Below the pieces are notes generated by a model. The model was given only the letters and a program-made list of their open reading frames with translations, did no database searches and was not told the DNA's origin. From an uncultured Pseudomonadota bacterium (GTDB taxonomy: Bacteria > Pseudomonadota > Gammaproteobacteria > Burkholderiales > Methylophilaceae), in the NCBI GenBank assembly GCA_903854305.1, contig CAINWC010000294.1, forward strand, positions 1 through 7,077: DNA of 7,077 nt. The letters are read 5' to 3'. The position numbers and the translations under genes were made by a program. How positions within the stretch are numbered: the stretch's first letter is position 1; the number at the start of each line of letters is the position of its first letter. Below, piece by piece: positions 1 to 6,508 of the stretch.

Positions 1-344
1 CCAGCCCAAGCTGCATAAAAAGCTAAATATTGCCTTCGCATCCCATTGTGAGTTCCGAATTCAGATCGCCTCATACGGGAAAAAAATGATTCAGCCATAT
101 TGTTATTTATGCCATTTTCAGTCATATACTCTTTCGAATGATTTACCATGGCGTGCTTAAGACCTAATTTACTATATATTTGTCTGAATGCGTTACCAGA
201 ATCTGTCATGATGAATGCAGAGGGTAAAACGTACTTCTTTATCAATGGTAAGATCAAATTAGCATTTTCAGCTTTAAGTACAAATGTAATTGTACGGTCA
301 GCACCTGTTGATTCTGGAGAATGTCGACATCCTGATTGTGCATA
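1..344 (-). pseudogene. IS1595-family (ISXO2-like) transposase, 5'-truncated remnant
   Basis: The minus strand is open for about 114 residues, from 344 to the window edge, and resembles the C-terminal half of IS1595-type DDE transposases. Visible hallmarks in order are ADRTITFVLKAENA, then MTDSGNAF (probable second catalytic Asp), then VNHSKEY, then NNNMAESFFSRMRR (the region of the third catalytic residue), then a QYLAFYAAW segment near the 3' end. The family normally has well over 100 further residues upstream, including the first catalytic Asp. Here an in-frame TAA at 345-347 and further stops close the frame, and nothing upstream looks like transposase. The 5' part is therefore missing, not merely outside the window, while the 3' end runs off the left edge. 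No terminal inverted repeat or target duplication is visible on the right side. The fragment is probably a dead relic. The family call is from remembered motif similarity. Confidence 0.75.
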
Positions 345-420
345 TTAATGTTCATCATTTTCAACTTTAGGGCTGACTCAATACTCACCTTAATTTAAGC
401 GCTTATTCGCTAAATTTCAC

Positions 421-465
421 GAATTAAAAACGCAAAAAGCCAGCGGTCTTTCGACACGCTGGCTT
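421..465 (-). terminator. Rho-independent terminator facing left
   Basis: Read on the minus strand, AAGCCAGCG pairs perfectly with CGCTGGCTT (9 bp; plus-strand arms 437-445 and 457-465). Inside, GTC pairs with GAC across a single bulged T and closes a GAAA tetraloop, a stable GNRA type. Downstream on that strand come two T tracts (complements of 434-438 and 426-430). On the plus strand no T tract follows the stem, so the direction is clearly leftward. No complete minus-strand gene lies to its right to be terminated. Confidence 0.75.
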
Positions 466-607
466 CCGGTTGTCCGGTCAGCACAAGCTAACTACGAGAT
501 AATTGAGTCTTTAAATATACATGCATGCAACGTTAAGTCACATAAGCGCAATATACACCACTCTATCTACTAAAAAAAGAGTGTTGGCAACAAAATTATG
601 CCGCCAC

Positions 608-636
608 TTAATAGTCAATTTAATTATAAATATATT
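608..636 (+). promoter_or_regulatory. Candidate sigma-70 promoter for sbp
   Basis: TTAATA at 608-613 (4 of 6 matches to the -35 consensus) and TATATT at 631-636 (5 of 6 to the -10) are separated by 17 bases. The start point would fall near 643 and leave a leader of about 70 bases before the ATG. The weak -35 would fit an activator-dependent promoter such as those controlled by CysB, but no CysB site can be recognised by eye. The stretch is so AT-rich that a match of this quality could occur by chance. Confidence 0.25.
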
Positions 637-712
637 ACTTAATATTCTTTTACATTATTTTAAAAATTAATTAGAGTGCGCTTATTCAAATTAACAACCA
701 GAGATTACTCAC

Positions 713-1711
713 ATGTTAAAAAAGTTATTCTTATTAAGCATATTGTTTTCATCCACAACGCTTGTATCGTCCAACGCAATGGCTGATAGCAGTTTGCTGA
801 ATGTGTCATACGACGTTACGCGAGAATTTTACAAAGACTTTAACCCTGCCTTTGCCAAGTATTGGAAACAAAAAACTGGCGAAACTGTCACCATCAATCA
901 ATCGCATGGCGGCTCTAGTAAGCAAGCCAGATCTGTTACCGACGGCCTTGAAGCCGATGTAATTACCATGAATCAATCTCCTGATATTGATATTCTTTAT
1001 GAGCGTGCAAAGTTGATTCCTAAAGATTGGCAAAAGCGATTGCCAAATGCCAGCTCACCGACTACCTCAACAACGGTATTTTTAGTGCGCAAAGGTAATC
1101 CTAAAAATATCAAAGATTGGGATGACTTAATTAAGCCTGGCATTGCCGTGGTGATTCCTAATCCTAAAACTTCTGGCAATGGCAAATATAGCTACTTGGC
1201 CGCTTGGGGTTATGTGATTAAAAAAGGTGGCGACGATGCCAAAGCAAAAGACTTTGTCAACAAGCTCTTTAAAAACGTACCAGTTTTGGATACTGGCGGA
1301 CGTGGTGCAACGACTACCTTTGCGCAACGTGGTATTGGTGATGCATTGCTGACCTTTGAAAATGAAGTAAATCTCATCAAAAAAGAATTAGGTGACCAAT
1401 ATGACGTGGTCTATCCATCAGCGAGCATTTTGGCTGAAAACCCGGTATCCATTGTCGACAAGTATGTAGATAAACATCATAGCCGCGCGCTTGCTCAAGC
1501 TTATGTTGATTTCCATTATTCTGAAGCAGGTCAAGAAATTGCCGCGCAACATGACTTAAGGCCACGCCTTGAATCTGTAGCAGCAAAACACAAGGCGCAA
1601 TTTAAATCACTGGATTTATTTAGTGTGGATGAAATATTTGGTGGCTGGGCAAAAGCACAAAAAACGCATTTTGCGGATGGCGGCACTTTTGATCAAATTT
1701 ATAGCAAATAA
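713..1711 (+). CDS. sbp: Periplasmic sulfate/thiosulfate-binding protein of ABC transporter
   Basis: This 332-residue protein captures sulfate (and probably thiosulfate) in the periplasm and delivers it to the CysT/CysW permease. Residues 1-24 form a signal peptide (Lys-Lys, a hydrophobic core, then a cut after Ala-Met-Ala). The mature protein shows family blocks in order: LLNVSYDVTREFY (28-40), QSHGGSSKQARSV (63-75), EADVITMNQ (80-88), FLVRKGNPK (123-131), PNPKTSG (149-155), AAWGY (163-167), TGGRGATTTF (194-203), and FGGWAKAQKTHF with GGTFDQI near the end. Overall it reads like Sbp, but three ligand-pocket positions are of CysP type (Asn156, Gly196, Phe215). Length is normal for the family. 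The ATG at 713 is chosen because it begins a proper signal peptide; the ribosome site (CAGAG, 699-703) is only moderate. The mature part holds one Met (86) and no Cys, as expected for a protein made under sulfur limitation. It heads the operon, 29 bases before the EAL gene. Confidence 0.95.
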   Translation: MLKKLFLLSILFSSTTLVSSNAMADSSLLNVSYDVTREFYKDFNPAFAKYWKQKTGETVTINQSHGGSSKQARSVTDGLEADVITMNQSPDIDILYERAKLIPKDWQKRLPNASSPTTSTTVFLVRKGNPKNIKDWDDLIKPGIAVVIPNPKTSGNGKYSYLAAWGYVIKKGGDDAKAKDFVNKLFKNVPVLDTGGRGATTTFAQRGIGDALLTFENEVNLIKKELGDQYDVVYPSASILAENPVSIVDKYVDKHHSRALAQAYVDFHYSEAGQEIAAQHDLRPRLESVAAKHKAQFKSLDLFSVDEIFGGWAKAQKTHFADGGTFDQIYSK

Positions 1712-1727
1712 ATACTAGTATTAGAAA

Positions 1728-1740
1728 AAGGAAATAGGAA
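1728..1740 (+). promoter_or_regulatory. Strong ribosome binding site of the EAL gene
   Basis: AAGGA at 1728-1732 lies 8 bases before the ATG at 1741, in a purine-rich stretch within the 29-base gap after sbp. It supports the chosen start and suggests that the EAL protein is well translated from the sbp message. Confidence 0.6.
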
Positions 1741-2625
1741 ATGGCAGAGCTAAAAACTACCGCCTCCCATGTGGAGCAGTTAAGGTTACAACTGAAAGAA
1801 TCATTACAGTTAGATTTAGATGATTATGGGTTAACTGAACAATTTACTGGTGAATTTAATAGCACTTATTTAGGCGTGCAGTTGAATACCGCTTTTCAAC
1901 CTATTTATGATAGTGAAGCAGGCGATCTGTTTGGCCATGAAGCCTTATTAAGACCTTCACTAGGCGGTGAGTTGGCAAGTACGCCAGAGTTTGCATTTAC
2001 TTATGCAGAGCAAGCTGGGAAGTTAGTAGAATTTGACCGTGTAAGTCGTACCTTGCATATCCTCAATTTTAGGCAAATTTATGCTGAAAACGGTTTACTA
2101 TTTCTGAATGTACATCCTAAGTTGCTAATCTCGGTGAATGAGCATGGCAAGGTATTCGAGCGTATTTTACATGCTAATTCTGTACCCACAGACCGTGTAG
2201 TGATCGAGATTCAGGAAGGACTGGTAGAGCAAGATAAGCAATTGACTGAAGCGATTGATAACTATCGTGACAGAGGCTACCGCATTGCGATTGATCGCTT
2301 TGGCAGCGCGCAGTCACACATCGACCGTTTATGGAAGTTCTCACCTGACTTTGTTAAATTAGATTTAAATTTAATACAGAAGGCGGAAAGTGATGAACGT
2401 GTTCGCAAAATTCTACCAGGTCTAGTCAAGATAATTCGAGACCTTGGTGCACAAGCTGTAATTACCGGAATAGAAACACAAACACAATTAAATATTGCGA
2501 TAGAAACTGGCAGCACCTTGTTTCAAGGCTATTTTTTGGCAAAACCTGTCGCGGCTAAAGAGCTGCAACCTTCGGCCTTGTTCAAAAGAACGACCTCTAA
2601 ATCCAATATACTGGTAGCTGCTTAA
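1741..2625 (+). CDS. Degenerate EAL-domain (c-di-GMP phosphodiesterase-like) protein
   Basis: This 294-residue soluble protein has no signal peptide or membrane segment. Residues 1-45 are a polar, Leu-rich leader and about 46-280 form one EAL domain; no GGDEF, PAS or receiver domain is attached. Kept residues are Glu67 of EAL (HEALLR), Asn123, Glu156, Asp185, Lys206, Glu245 and Gln262 (FQGYFLAKP). The usual DDFG is DRFG (Arg186 replaces the second metal-binding Asp), and the usual AEGVE reads ITGIE, putting Thr242 where the catalytic Glu belongs. From Asp185 to Gln262 the spacing agrees with RocR as I remember it, so the alignment seems sound. Active EAL enzymes hydrolyse c-di-GMP; this one probably cannot, and may instead bind c-di-GMP or a protein partner, as YdiV does (inference). 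It has no Cys and only the initiator Met. It follows sbp by 29 bases and was probably co-transcribed with it. Its target is unknown. Confidence 0.85.
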   Translation: MAELKTTASHVEQLRLQLKESLQLDLDDYGLTEQFTGEFNSTYLGVQLNTAFQPIYDSEAGDLFGHEALLRPSLGGELASTPEFAFTYAEQAGKLVEFDRVSRTLHILNFRQIYAENGLLFLNVHPKLLISVNEHGKVFERILHANSVPTDRVVIEIQEGLVEQDKQLTEAIDNYRDRGYRIAIDRFGSAQSHIDRLWKFSPDFVKLDLNLIQKAESDERVRKILPGLVKIIRDLGAQAVITGIETQTQLNIAIETGSTLFQGYFLAKPVAAKELQPSALFKRTTSKSNILVAA

Positions 2626-2816
2626 CACTGGTTAACAGTTTTTACGTGCTTTGGGTGCAAAAAAACCTTCCAGACCCAATCAAGACCAAAACATTAAAGT
2701 CGTTAGCAGAGTTCAACTTGTACAATTCTTACATACAATCTTTAGTTATATCAATATAGGTAAATATTATTTTTAACTTATTATAAGCTCTGTTAAATTG
2801 GCGACCGTTCTCATTG
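2626..2816 (+). other. Gap between EAL gene and cysT
   Basis: These 191 bases interrupt an otherwise tight operon whose other gaps are 29-36 bases. No open frame of note is present. Just after the EAL stop, ACTG-GTTAA-CAGT (2627-2639) is followed by a run of T, a very weak terminator-like element that may at most attenuate transcription. A perfect 8-base palindrome, TTGTACAA, lies at 2718-2725. A candidate promoter is listed separately. The gap could let the binding protein and the EAL protein be made at a different level from the permease. Confidence 0.5.
2742..2770 (+). promoter_or_regulatory. Candidate promoter for cysTWA
   Basis: TTAGTT at 2742-2747 (weak -35) and TATTAT at 2765-2770 (5 of 6 to the -10 consensus) are 17 bases apart. 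Transcription would start near 2777, about 40 bases before the cysT start. The palindrome TTGTACAA at 2718-2725 lies just upstream, where an activator could sit. The region is AT-rich, so this is tentative. Confidence 0.3.
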
Positions 2817-3659
2817 ATGATCAATAATATGGCAAAACAAAAAAATGTACTTCCTGGCTTTAACCTCTCACTTGGTTACACCATATTTTATCTAAGCTTG
2901 ATTGTACTGATCCCCTTGTCAGCCGCTTTCATTAAAACGACAGAATTAAGCTTACATGAGTTTTGGGCCGTGGTTTCAGCACCCAGAGTTGTTGCTTCTT
3001 ACAAGCTAACCTTTGGCGCCTCGTTAATCGCGGCGTTAATCAACGGTGCGTTTGGCTTACTCACAGCATGGGTGTTAGTGCGCTATACGTTTCCCGGCAA
3101 AAAAATTATTGATGCTTTAGTCGATTTGCCTTTTGCCTTGCCAACAGCAGTCGCAGGTATTGCCTTAACTGCTGTTTATGCAAGTAATGGCTGGATAGGA
3201 TCTTGGTTAGAACCGCACGGCATAAAAGTCGCCTTTACGCCATTAGGTGTCATTGTTGCACTCACATTTATTGGTTTGCCTTTTGTGGTGCGTACCGTGC
3301 AGCCAGTACTACAAGATTTAGAAGCCGAAACTGAAGAGGCAGCCGCAAGTCTGGGCGCCAACCGCTGGCAAACATTTACCAAAATCATCTTTCCAGCCAT
3401 TTGGCCTGCATTGTTGACGGGCTTTGCCTTAGCCTTTGCGCGAGCGATTGGCGAGTATGGCTCAGTCATTTTTATTGCGGGAAATGTGCCATTCGTGTCC
3501 GAGATCACCCCGCTCATCATTATCACCAAGCTAGAGCAATATGAATATGCCAGCGCCACCGCAGTAGCCGTCGTCATGCTCATTATTTCATTCTTGCTCC
3601 TGTTCGCTATCAACGGATTGCAGTGGTGGTTTAACCGCCGTGCCACTACTTCACATTAG
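2817..3659 (+). CDS. cysT: Sulfate/thiosulfate ABC transporter permease CysT (CysU)
   Basis: This inner-membrane permease (280 residues) pairs with CysW to form the channel for sulfate and thiosulfate. The N-terminus (VLPGFNLSLGYTIFYLSLIV) closely matches E. coli CysT. About six hydrophobic segments follow, with family blocks DLPFALPTAVAG (about 103-114) and PFVVRTVQPVL (about 155-165). The cytoplasmic EAA loop that docks on CysA is at about 173-193 (EEAAASLGANRW then KIIFP). Only one internal Met lies beyond the first few residues, and there is no Cys. The start is uncertain: ATG at 2817 is preferred, with an in-frame TTG immediately before it at 2814 and another ATG at 2829. None has a good Shine-Dalgarno sequence; GGCGA at 2800-2804 is the nearest and is far for 2817. 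All choices leave the membrane domain intact. cysW follows after 36 bases. Confidence 0.95.
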   Translation: MINNMAKQKNVLPGFNLSLGYTIFYLSLIVLIPLSAAFIKTTELSLHEFWAVVSAPRVVASYKLTFGASLIAALINGAFGLLTAWVLVRYTFPGKKIIDALVDLPFALPTAVAGIALTAVYASNGWIGSWLEPHGIKVAFTPLGVIVALTFIGLPFVVRTVQPVLQDLEAETEEAAASLGANRWQTFTKIIFPAIWPALLTGFALAFARAIGEYGSVIFIAGNVPFVSEITPLIIITKLEQYEYASATAVAVVMLIISFLLLFAINGLQWWFNRRATTSH

Positions 3660-3695
3660 TTTATGCCTTACGCTAAGCCTATATAGGAACTACTC

Positions 3696-4592
3696 ATGAC
3701 AATTAATGCTACATCACAGTACAGCAATTATCACACTAAAGTGGCACGCAGCCGTGCGACTTCCGAACCAATCTGGATACGCTGGCTACTCATTACAATC
3801 ACTCTGCTGTTTTTAAGCTTGTTTTTAATCGTACCTTTAGCCGCAGTATTCACTGAAGCCTTGCGTAAAGGTTTTGATACTTACATCACGGCTTTAGTCG
3901 ACCCTGATGCACTCTCCTCTATCAAGCTTACCTTTATTGCAGCCGCAATTGCAGTGCCGCTGAATCTTGTGTTTGGCGTAGCGGCGGCTTGGGCGATAGC
4001 CAAGTTTGAGTTTAAAGGCAAAAGCATACTCATCACCTTAATTGACTTGCCTTTTGCGGTATCACCAGTGATTGCTGGTTTGATCTATGTATTAATCTTT
4101 GGTCTACAAGGCTGGGTAGGTTCAACACTGATCGATCATGATCTAAAAGTGATATTTGCCATTCCCGGCATTGTATTGGCGACAGTGTTTGTCACCTTCC
4201 CGTTTGTTGCACGTGAACTAATACCATTAATGCAAGCGCAAGGCAAAGACGAAGAAGAAGCCGGTTTGGTGTTAGGTGCTTCGGGCTGGCAGATACTGTG
4301 GCGCATCACCTTACCCAATGTTAAATGGGGCTTATTGTATGGCGTTATTTTAACCAATGCGCGGGCGATGGGTGAGTTTGGCGCCGTATCTGTAGTGTCG
4401 GGTCATATTCGCGGCATGACTAATACCATGCCGTTACATGTAGAAATTTTATACAACGAGTACAACTATGCTGCCGCCTTTGCTGTGGCCTCGCTACTCG
4501 CTTTATTGGCGCTAGTCACTCTTGTATTGAAGAGTTTGGTTGAGTGGCAAGTAGCACGCAATGCGAGCAACCTCGAAAAAACTTTTAGCTAA
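3696..4592 (+). CDS. cysW: Sulfate/thiosulfate ABC transporter permease CysW
   Basis: This is the second inner-membrane permease (298 residues), the partner of CysT in the sulfate channel. A hydrophilic N-terminus of about 28 residues, with several Arg/Lys, precedes the first membrane segment (about 31-53). Family blocks are DLPFAVSPVIAGL (117-129), FPFVARELIP (168-177), the EAA loop that contacts CysA (about 187-207, EEAGLVLGASGWQ then RITLP), and NARAMGEFGAVSVVSG (221-236), nearly identical to E. coli CysW. The EAA loop reads EAG instead of EAA, a tolerated variation. There are five Met and no Cys; positions that are Cys or Met in E. coli CysW, such as the Cys in its VTCPF block, are other residues here. 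The start is supported by AGGAA at 3685-3689, 6 bases before the ATG. It lies between cysT and cysA with short gaps. Confidence 0.95.
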   Translation: MTINATSQYSNYHTKVARSRATSEPIWIRWLLITITLLFLSLFLIVPLAAVFTEALRKGFDTYITALVDPDALSSIKLTFIAAAIAVPLNLVFGVAAAWAIAKFEFKGKSILITLIDLPFAVSPVIAGLIYVLIFGLQGWVGSTLIDHDLKVIFAIPGIVLATVFVTFPFVARELIPLMQAQGKDEEEAGLVLGASGWQILWRITLPNVKWGLLYGVILTNARAMGEFGAVSVVSGHIRGMTNTMPLHVEILYNEYNYAAAFAVASLLALLALVTLVLKSLVEWQVARNASNLEKTFS

Positions 4593-4625
4593 CACTGGTC
4601 ACCCTATTAAAATTGGAATGAAACG

Positions 4626-5717
4626 ATGAGTATAGAAATTAGAAATATCAGAAAGAACTTTGGTAGCTTCAGCGCCTTGAATGATGTCACGCTAGATGTG
4701 CCCAGTGGCGAGCTGGTTGCCTTGCTGGGGCCTTCTGGTTGCGGAAAAACGACCTTGTTGCGCATTATCGCAGGACTTGAGTCACCGGATTCTGGCAGCA
4801 TTCACTTTCATGGTACGGATGCTACATCGCAGCAAGTACGCGAACGCCAAGTGGGCTTTGTGTTTCAACATTACGCCTTATTTCGCCACATGACCGTATT
4901 TGAGAATGTAGCATTTGGTTTGCGTGTAAGGCCTAAAGAAACCCGTCCGTCGGATGCTGAAATCAAAAGACGTGTACATGAATTGCTTGAGTTAGTGCAA
5001 TTAGACTGGCTGGCAGATCGTTATCCACCACAACTATCGGGCGGTCAACGTCAACGTATCGCATTGGCGCGTGCGCTAGCGGTAGAGCCTAAAGTGTTAT
5101 TGCTGGATGAGCCATTCGGTGCTTTGGATGCAAAAGTACGTAAAGAACTGCGTCGCTGGCTAAGAAGACTACATGACGAATTGCACATTACCAGCATCTT
5201 TGTCACGCATGATCAGGAAGAAGCACTTGAAGTGGCTGACCGTGTCGTGGTGATTAACAAAGGCCAGATTGAGCAGATAGGCTCACCGCAAGAGGTTTAT
5301 GATCATCCGGTATCGCCCTTTGTGTACCAGTTCTTAGGTAATGTGAATCAGTTCAAGAGTCATATCCATGAGGGATTAGCGGATATTGGCGGCATTGGCA
5401 TCAAGCTAGACGTGCATCATGACACGCAAAATAGCCCGGCATTGGCTTACGTGCGTCCACATGATATCGAGATTCATAAAGCGCGTACTGGCGATGCACC
5501 TGCGTTTGAAGCAATTGTGAGCTACGTACACGCAATCGGACCATTGGTTAGACTAGAGCTACAACGTGCAGATCAAACTGAACTCATTGAAGCTGAACTG
5601 ACACAAGAGCGCTTCCGTGAGTTAGGTATCAATCAGGGCGAGCATGTGTTTGTGTATCCGCGTAATGTACGGGTATTTTTAGATAATCCACCTTTGGTAG
5701 CGAAACAGGCAACTTAA
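4626..5717 (+). CDS. cysA: Sulfate/thiosulfate import ATP-binding protein CysA
   Basis: This cytoplasmic ATPase (363 residues) powers the CysTW permease as a dimer. It has Walker [10 protein letters not shown] (35-43), a Q-loop at Gln81 ([14 protein letters not shown]), signature LSGGQ (137-141), Walker B VLLLDEP (157-163), a D-loop (GALDAK) and the switch His195 (VTHDQEEA). About 240-355 form the C-terminal TOBE-like regulatory domain with [10 protein letters not shown]. Length and order are normal for CysA. Apart from the initiator there is one Met (89), and the only Cys is the one in the Walker A loop. The ATG at 4626 is preceded by GGAA at 4615-4618, 7 bases away. It is the last gene of the operon and ends 34 bases before the stop of the convergent kinase gene, with no clear terminator in between. 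Confidence 0.96.
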   Translation: MSIEIRNIRKNFGSFSALNDVTLDVPSGELVALLGPSGCGKTTLLRIIAGLESPDSGSIHFHGTDATSQQVRERQVGFVFQHYALFRHMTVFENVAFGLRVRPKETRPSDAEIKRRVHELLELVQLDWLADRYPPQLSGGQRQRIALARALAVEPKVLLLDEPFGALDAKVRKELRRWLRRLHDELHITSIFVTHDQEEALEVADRVVVINKGQIEQIGSPQEVYDHPVSPFVYQFLGNVNQFKSHIHEGLADIGGIGIKLDVHHDTQNSPALAYVRPHDIEIHKARTGDAPAFEAIVSYVHAIGPLVRLELQRADQTELIEAELTQERFRELGINQGEHVFVYPRNVRVFLDNPPLVAKQAT

Positions 5718-5751
5718 AAAGTTAATTTTGATGAATGGGGCTAAACAAAGC

Positions 5752-6393
5752 CTAAGCGTCTATGTGTAAAGCATGTTCTGCAAGTTTTTGCAGACTAAGG
5801 CCTTGCTCAAATAAAACGTAATCCGCTTTGTTTAATACCCAAGCCTGACAGTTCTCGCTATCTTTTTCGCGGGAGAACAACTCTAAAAATTGACAATCAA
5901 TCAATCCATCATCAACCAAATGCTGTAAGGGTGTTGGCACTTCTGTTTGATACGAAATAAGTGACTTGGACTTCACCAATATCAGCTGCTCAGCACCAAG
6001 TTTATTGGCTAACCAAGCACTCAAACTATCTGATGTGACTTGCCAGTTTTTTGGAATGCGTTCATCAGCCAATACCATTTGGCTCGGCAGCCATACGATG
6101 CCACGATGTTGCCAGCCACGTTCTGCGATTTCCAGCTCACTACTTGCCGTTGCGAGCGCAGGATTCATACCCGCTAACAATATGCCAAATTGATCCATCG
6201 CAATTAAGGCAAGCTCATGCGCGACAGCATCGCTAATATTTGAAATTTTCTGCGACTCTCTAACCGAGTCAGCAAACAAGCCTCCACCTGGCACAATCAC
6301 AACTTTTCCATCGCCAAATTTAACGATAAGCGCTAACCAACGCGCCAGCTCGGGCGAACCCAGCAAGCTACCACCTAATTTTACTACCCACAT
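5752..6393 (-). CDS. Amino acid kinase family protein, MfnE-like (methylofuran/H4MPT-linked)
   Basis: This 213-residue protein has the amino acid kinase (aspartokinase/uridylate kinase) fold. Visible are VVKLGGSL (3-10), the glycine loop VIVPGGGLFADSVR (32-45), an AMDQFG helix (65-70), and TSDSLSAWLA (120-129) followed by LILVKS (137-142), the nucleotide-binding side. It is shorter than acetylglutamate kinase or UMP kinase and lacks their signature regions. The PGGG-x-FAD-x-VR and AMDQ blocks resemble MJ0458 (MfnE), which phosphorylates 5-(aminomethyl)-3-furanmethanol phosphate in coenzyme furan synthesis. Bacteria with such genes are mainly methylotrophs that use H4MPT and methylofuran for formaldehyde oxidation. 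The start at 6393 has AAGGA about 8 bases upstream. It lies 115 bases after pabB on the same strand, and the stop is TAG. The fold is secure; the substrate is inferred from similarity. Confidence 0.8.
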   Translation of the reverse strand: MWVVKLGGSLLGSPELARWLALIVKFGDGKVVIVPGGGLFADSVRESQKISNISDAVAHELALIAMDQFGILLAGMNPALATASSELEIAERGWQHRGIVWLPSQMVLADERIPKNWQVTSDSLSAWLANKLGAEQLILVKSKSLISYQTEVPTPLQHLVDDGLIDCQFLELFSREKDSENCQAWVLNKADYVLFEQGLSLQKLAEHALHIDA

Positions 6394-6508
6394 CGCTCTA
6401 TCCTTCGAAGTTAATACTTAAGTATCAGGCTAAGGTAATGATCGATTAAGTCTGATATTGATTAAACATGATTTTGTGGTTTTCTTAAGCAAACATTCAA
6501 GTCGCCAC
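6394..6508 (-). other. Spacer between pabB and kinase with a 12-base palindrome
   Basis: This 115-base AT-rich gap lies between two same-strand genes. It contains a perfect palindrome, ATACTTAAGTAT (6414-6425), 21-32 bases upstream of the kinase ATG and just before its Shine-Dalgarno sequence. No good terminator follows pabB and no strong promoter is apparent, so the two genes may be co-transcribed. The palindrome could be an operator or chance in AT-rich DNA. Confidence 0.35.

Larger units (their letters stand above)
345..712. other. AT-rich intergenic region between IS remnant and sulfate operon
   Basis: No convincing coding frame is present in these 368 bases. The left part (421-477) holds a strong leftward terminator hairpin and an adjacent CCGG-TTGT-CCGG inverted repeat. 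The middle (556-586) holds an imperfect inverted repeat, CACTCT at 559-564 against AGAGTG at 578-583, around an A-rich loop. The right part (about 600-670) is very AT-rich and holds the best candidate promoter for the binding-protein gene. I looked for a small upstream gene such as oscA, which precedes sbp in Pseudomonas, and saw none. Confidence 0.6.

Noticed and set aside
148..348. Plus-strand open frame of 66 codons
   Set aside because: It is the antisense of the IS1595 transposase fragment, whose minus-strand frame carries recognisable family motifs.
370..388. GGGCTGACTCAATACTCAC resembling an IS terminal repeat
   Set aside because: The orientation is wrong for the right end of the transposase fragment (an end there should read ...CCC on the plus strand), and no partner repeat is visible.
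602..612. CGCCACTTAAT occurs near 602 and again near 6503
   Set aside because: An 11-base match between two AT-rich gaps with no extension or structure; probably chance or coding constraint.
2621..2632. TAACACTGGT after the EAL stop recurs after the cysW stop (about 4589-4599)
   Set aside because: A single 10-base match at two stop codons, with no symmetry or further copies; probably coincidence.
2627..2643. ACTG-GTTAA-CAGT plus T's as a true terminator after the EAL gene
   Set aside because: The stem is 4 bp with two A-T pairs, too weak to call a terminator; kept only as a remark on the gap.
3176..3646. Minus-strand open frame of 156 codons inside cysT
   Set aside because: It is long, but lies wholly opposite a conserved permease and shows no recognisable domain; it is most likely a by-product of cysT codon use.
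5739..5752. GGCT/AGCC hairpin between cysA and the kinase as a terminator
   Set aside because: It has only a 4-bp stem and no T tract on either strand, and it overlaps the kinase stop codon by one base.
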